A stretch of DNA of 64,000 bases from the NCBI GenBank assembly GCA_937930305.1, contig CALGLE010000049.1, forward strand, positions 1-64,000. Reading direction: 5' to 3'. Below the pieces are notes generated by a model. It did not search any database. It was not told where the DNA came from and saw only the letters and a list, made by a program, of their open reading frames with translations. Positions 62,402-64,000 of the stretch are shown here, in pieces. Every line of letters starts with the position of its first letter. The stretch's first letter is position 1. The translations under genes and the position numbers were made by a program. The DNA is from an uncultured Granulosicoccaceae bacterium. GTDB taxonomy: Bacteria > Pseudomonadota > Gammaproteobacteria > Granulosicoccales > Granulosicoccaceae.

Positions 62402-64000
62402 GTGAATCCGCAACTGCTCGAATACTACAAAAACGAACTCAATCACGCTCGAGAGATGGGAAATGAGTTTGCTTCAGAATTTCCAAAAATTGCCGGTCGT
62501 CTGGGTATTGAGACGATGGAATGCACCGATCCCTATGTGGAAAGGCTGCTAGAAGGTTTTGCCTTTCTCGCAGCTCGTGTGCAATTAAAAATTGAAGACA
62601 GCCATGGGCAATTGGCCAGAAATTTATTGGAAATGGTGTATCCGAATGCGGTAGCGCCCATTCCATCCATCTGTGTGACGGAGTTTAAACCTTCTTTGGA
62701 TGAAGGCTCGTTATCGGAAGGTTTTCCCATTGAACGCGGGGCGAGGCTTTACGGGCAACGCGCGCCGGATGATCGAACCCAAGTTGAATTTCGAACGTCA
62801 CACACGGTGGAATTGTGGCCGATACGCATCGCTGAGGTTAGGGCGCTAAATTCCAATGCTGCGCTAAAGGCGGCCGGTGTGCGTAGCCCTAATAAGGCAA
62901 ATTCCGCTCTCTTAGTTGAACTTGAGGCAACGGATGGTATGGAATTTTCGGAGTTACCTATTGAAGCCATATCGTTTTTCTGCGCTGGCACCGATGAAAC
63001 CGGATTTCGTTTGTACGAGCAGTTATTTCGTCACACGACTCGCATCTCGGTGTTGGATGGCCGCAAAGAGCTATTACACCCATCGAAAACCTGCTCTTTA
63101 GAAACTCAAGGGTTTTCAGATGATGAAGCCCTGCTACCAGTTGCATTAAACGGCTTTCAAGGTTACCGATTAATTCAAGAGTACTTTGCGTGCCCAGAGC
63201 GTTTTCTGTTTGCGAATGTGAATGGTTTACTGCCCTTTGTTAAACAAGCAGAAGGCAATCGATGTTCACTGGTGTTTGAATTCGATAATTCGGATATTGA
63301 ATTTATAGAATCTTTAACAACGGCGAACTTAAGATTGCATTGTGTGCCAGCCATTAATCTGTTTGAAAAAACCTTAGACAGAGTTCATCTGGATCACTCA
63401 GAACATGAATACCACCTCGTCACTGATCGGGCTAGGCCGATGGATTTTGAGGTGTATTCGGTACAACAGGTTGAAGGGCATGGCAGCCGAGGCTCTGATG
63501 AGCAGAAATTTCATTCCTACTTTAGCGTTAATGAAAGCCGCCAGCACGCGAATGCGTTTTTTACCGTGAGGCGGGAACCCAGAAAATTATCGTCTCGGCA
63601 GAAACAAGTCGGCACCCGATCAAGCTATGTGGGCAGTGAAATATTCTTGTCGATTGTTGATGGTGATCAAGCCCCGTATCGTTCGGACCTTCGCCAATTG
63701 TCCATTAAAGCCCTGTGCACCAATCGAGACCTCTCATTGCAATTGCCCGTGGGTCGAGGAGATTCTGATTTTGAATTGGATGTGGGGGCGCCGTTAGAGA
63801 GTATTCGTGCGCTGATTGGTCCCACGCGTCCAAAGCCCTCTCGAGCTCATTTTCGTGATGCCTGGCGTTTGGTTAGTGCCTTAAGCGTAAATTTTCTGTC
63901 CATATCCGATTCAGAAGATGGGCAGCACGCGGCAGCCTTACTTCGACGAATGTTGGAAGTGAATTTAGATACCAACAACAGTACGCATCGTCGGCAGTTG
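62402..64000 (+). CDS. tssF: T6SS baseplate protein TssF (3' end outside window)
   Basis: The frame from the GTG at 62402 is open to the last base, 533 codons. The N-terminal LLEYYKNELNHAREMGNEFA and the section KIAGRLGIETMECTDPYVERLLEGFA are diagnostic for TssF/ImpG, whose usual length is about 590-620. So roughly 60-90 residues, and the following genes such as tssG and clpV, lie beyond the window. Confidence 0.95.
   Translation, partial: MNPQLLEYYKNELNHAREMGNEFASEFPKIAGRLGIETMECTDPYVERLLEGFAFLAARVQLKIEDSHGQLARNLLEMVYPNAVAPIPSICVTEFKPSLDEGSLSEGFPIERGARLYGQRAPDDRTQVEFRTSHTVELWPIRIAEVRALNSNAALKAAGVRSPNKANSALLVELEATDGMEFSELPIEAISFFCAGTDETGFRLYEQLFRHTTRISVLDGRKELLHPSKTCSLETQGFSDDEALLPVALNGFQGYRLIQEYFACPERFLFANVNGLLPFVKQAEGNRCSLVFEFDNSDIEFIESLTTANLRLHCVPAINLFEKTLDRVHLDHSEHEYHLVTDRARPMDFEVYSVQQVEGHGSRGSDEQKFHSYFSVNESRQHANAFFTVRREPRKLSSRQKQVGTRSSYVGSEIFLSIVDGDQAPYRSDLRQLSIKALCTNRDLSLQLPVGRGDSDFELDVGAPLESIRALIGPTRPKPSRAHFRDAWRLVSALSVNFLSISDSEDGQHAAALLRRMLEVNLDTNNSTHRRQL

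Overview
The window is typical gammaproteobacterial chromosome. The first part carries the conserved stress-response and translation block rpoE-rseA-rseB-rseC-mucD / glutaredoxin-like / lepA-lepB-DUF4845-rnc-era-recO. Later come lpxH, ppiB/ppiA, cysS, nusB and pgpA. The block order, the AlgU/Muc-like proteins and the RhdA-type rhodanese resemble the Pseudomonas side of the class. The sequence alone does not name a genus; the transporters and Ca-binding repeat protein would suit a free-living, perhaps marine, bacterium. No tRNA, rRNA, IS element, prophage or CRISPR array was seen.

Layout. 1-1.2 kb: a truncated gene and a small lipoprotein. 1.2-4.3 kb: a very large lipoprotein with 16 thrombospondin-type-3-like Ca-binding repeats, several nearly identical at DNA level with a 108-bp period. 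4.4-7.6 kb: murB, a MATE exporter and an RhdA-like sulfurtransferase on the minus strand. 7.7-18.8 kb: the rpoE-to-recO block plus a DUF455 ferritin-like gene. 18.9-20.6 kb: a copper-radical-oxidase (galactose/glyoxal oxidase-like) gene broken by an in-frame TAG and lacking a normal start. 20.7-27.5 kb: a sugar or aldonate ABC transporter operon ending in an SMP-30/gluconolactonase gene, with a divergent GntR-like LacI-family repressor and a perfect 16-bp palindrome between them. 27.6-34 kb: a PAS-containing sigma-54 activator divergent from a cyanate operon (Tat-type binding protein, permease, ATPase, cyanase, DUF1348 protein), with inverted repeats and a sigma-54-like promoter between them. 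34-41.5 kb: a MetE-C-like zinc methyltransferase, a methyltransferase-TPR fusion, lpxH, two cyclophilins, cysS, nusB and pgpA.

41.7-64 kb: a type VI secretion (T6SS) cluster, cut by the window end inside tssF. Gene order from pppA through tagF, tssM, tssL, tssK, tssJ, tagH, tssA, tssB, tssC, hcp, tagJ, tssE and tssF matches the Pseudomonas HSI-1 type, including its threonine-phosphorylation control set (PpkA kinase, PppA phosphatase, FHA protein, TagF). The kinase gene is inverted here. Between it and pppA lie three exported proteins I cannot assign: a periplasmic protein with a peptidoglycan-binding-like domain, a lipoprotein and a small secreted protein. They sit where envelope sensors of the kinase would be expected, and are the best candidate for an undescribed module. 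The cyanate operon under apparent sigma-54 control is the second.
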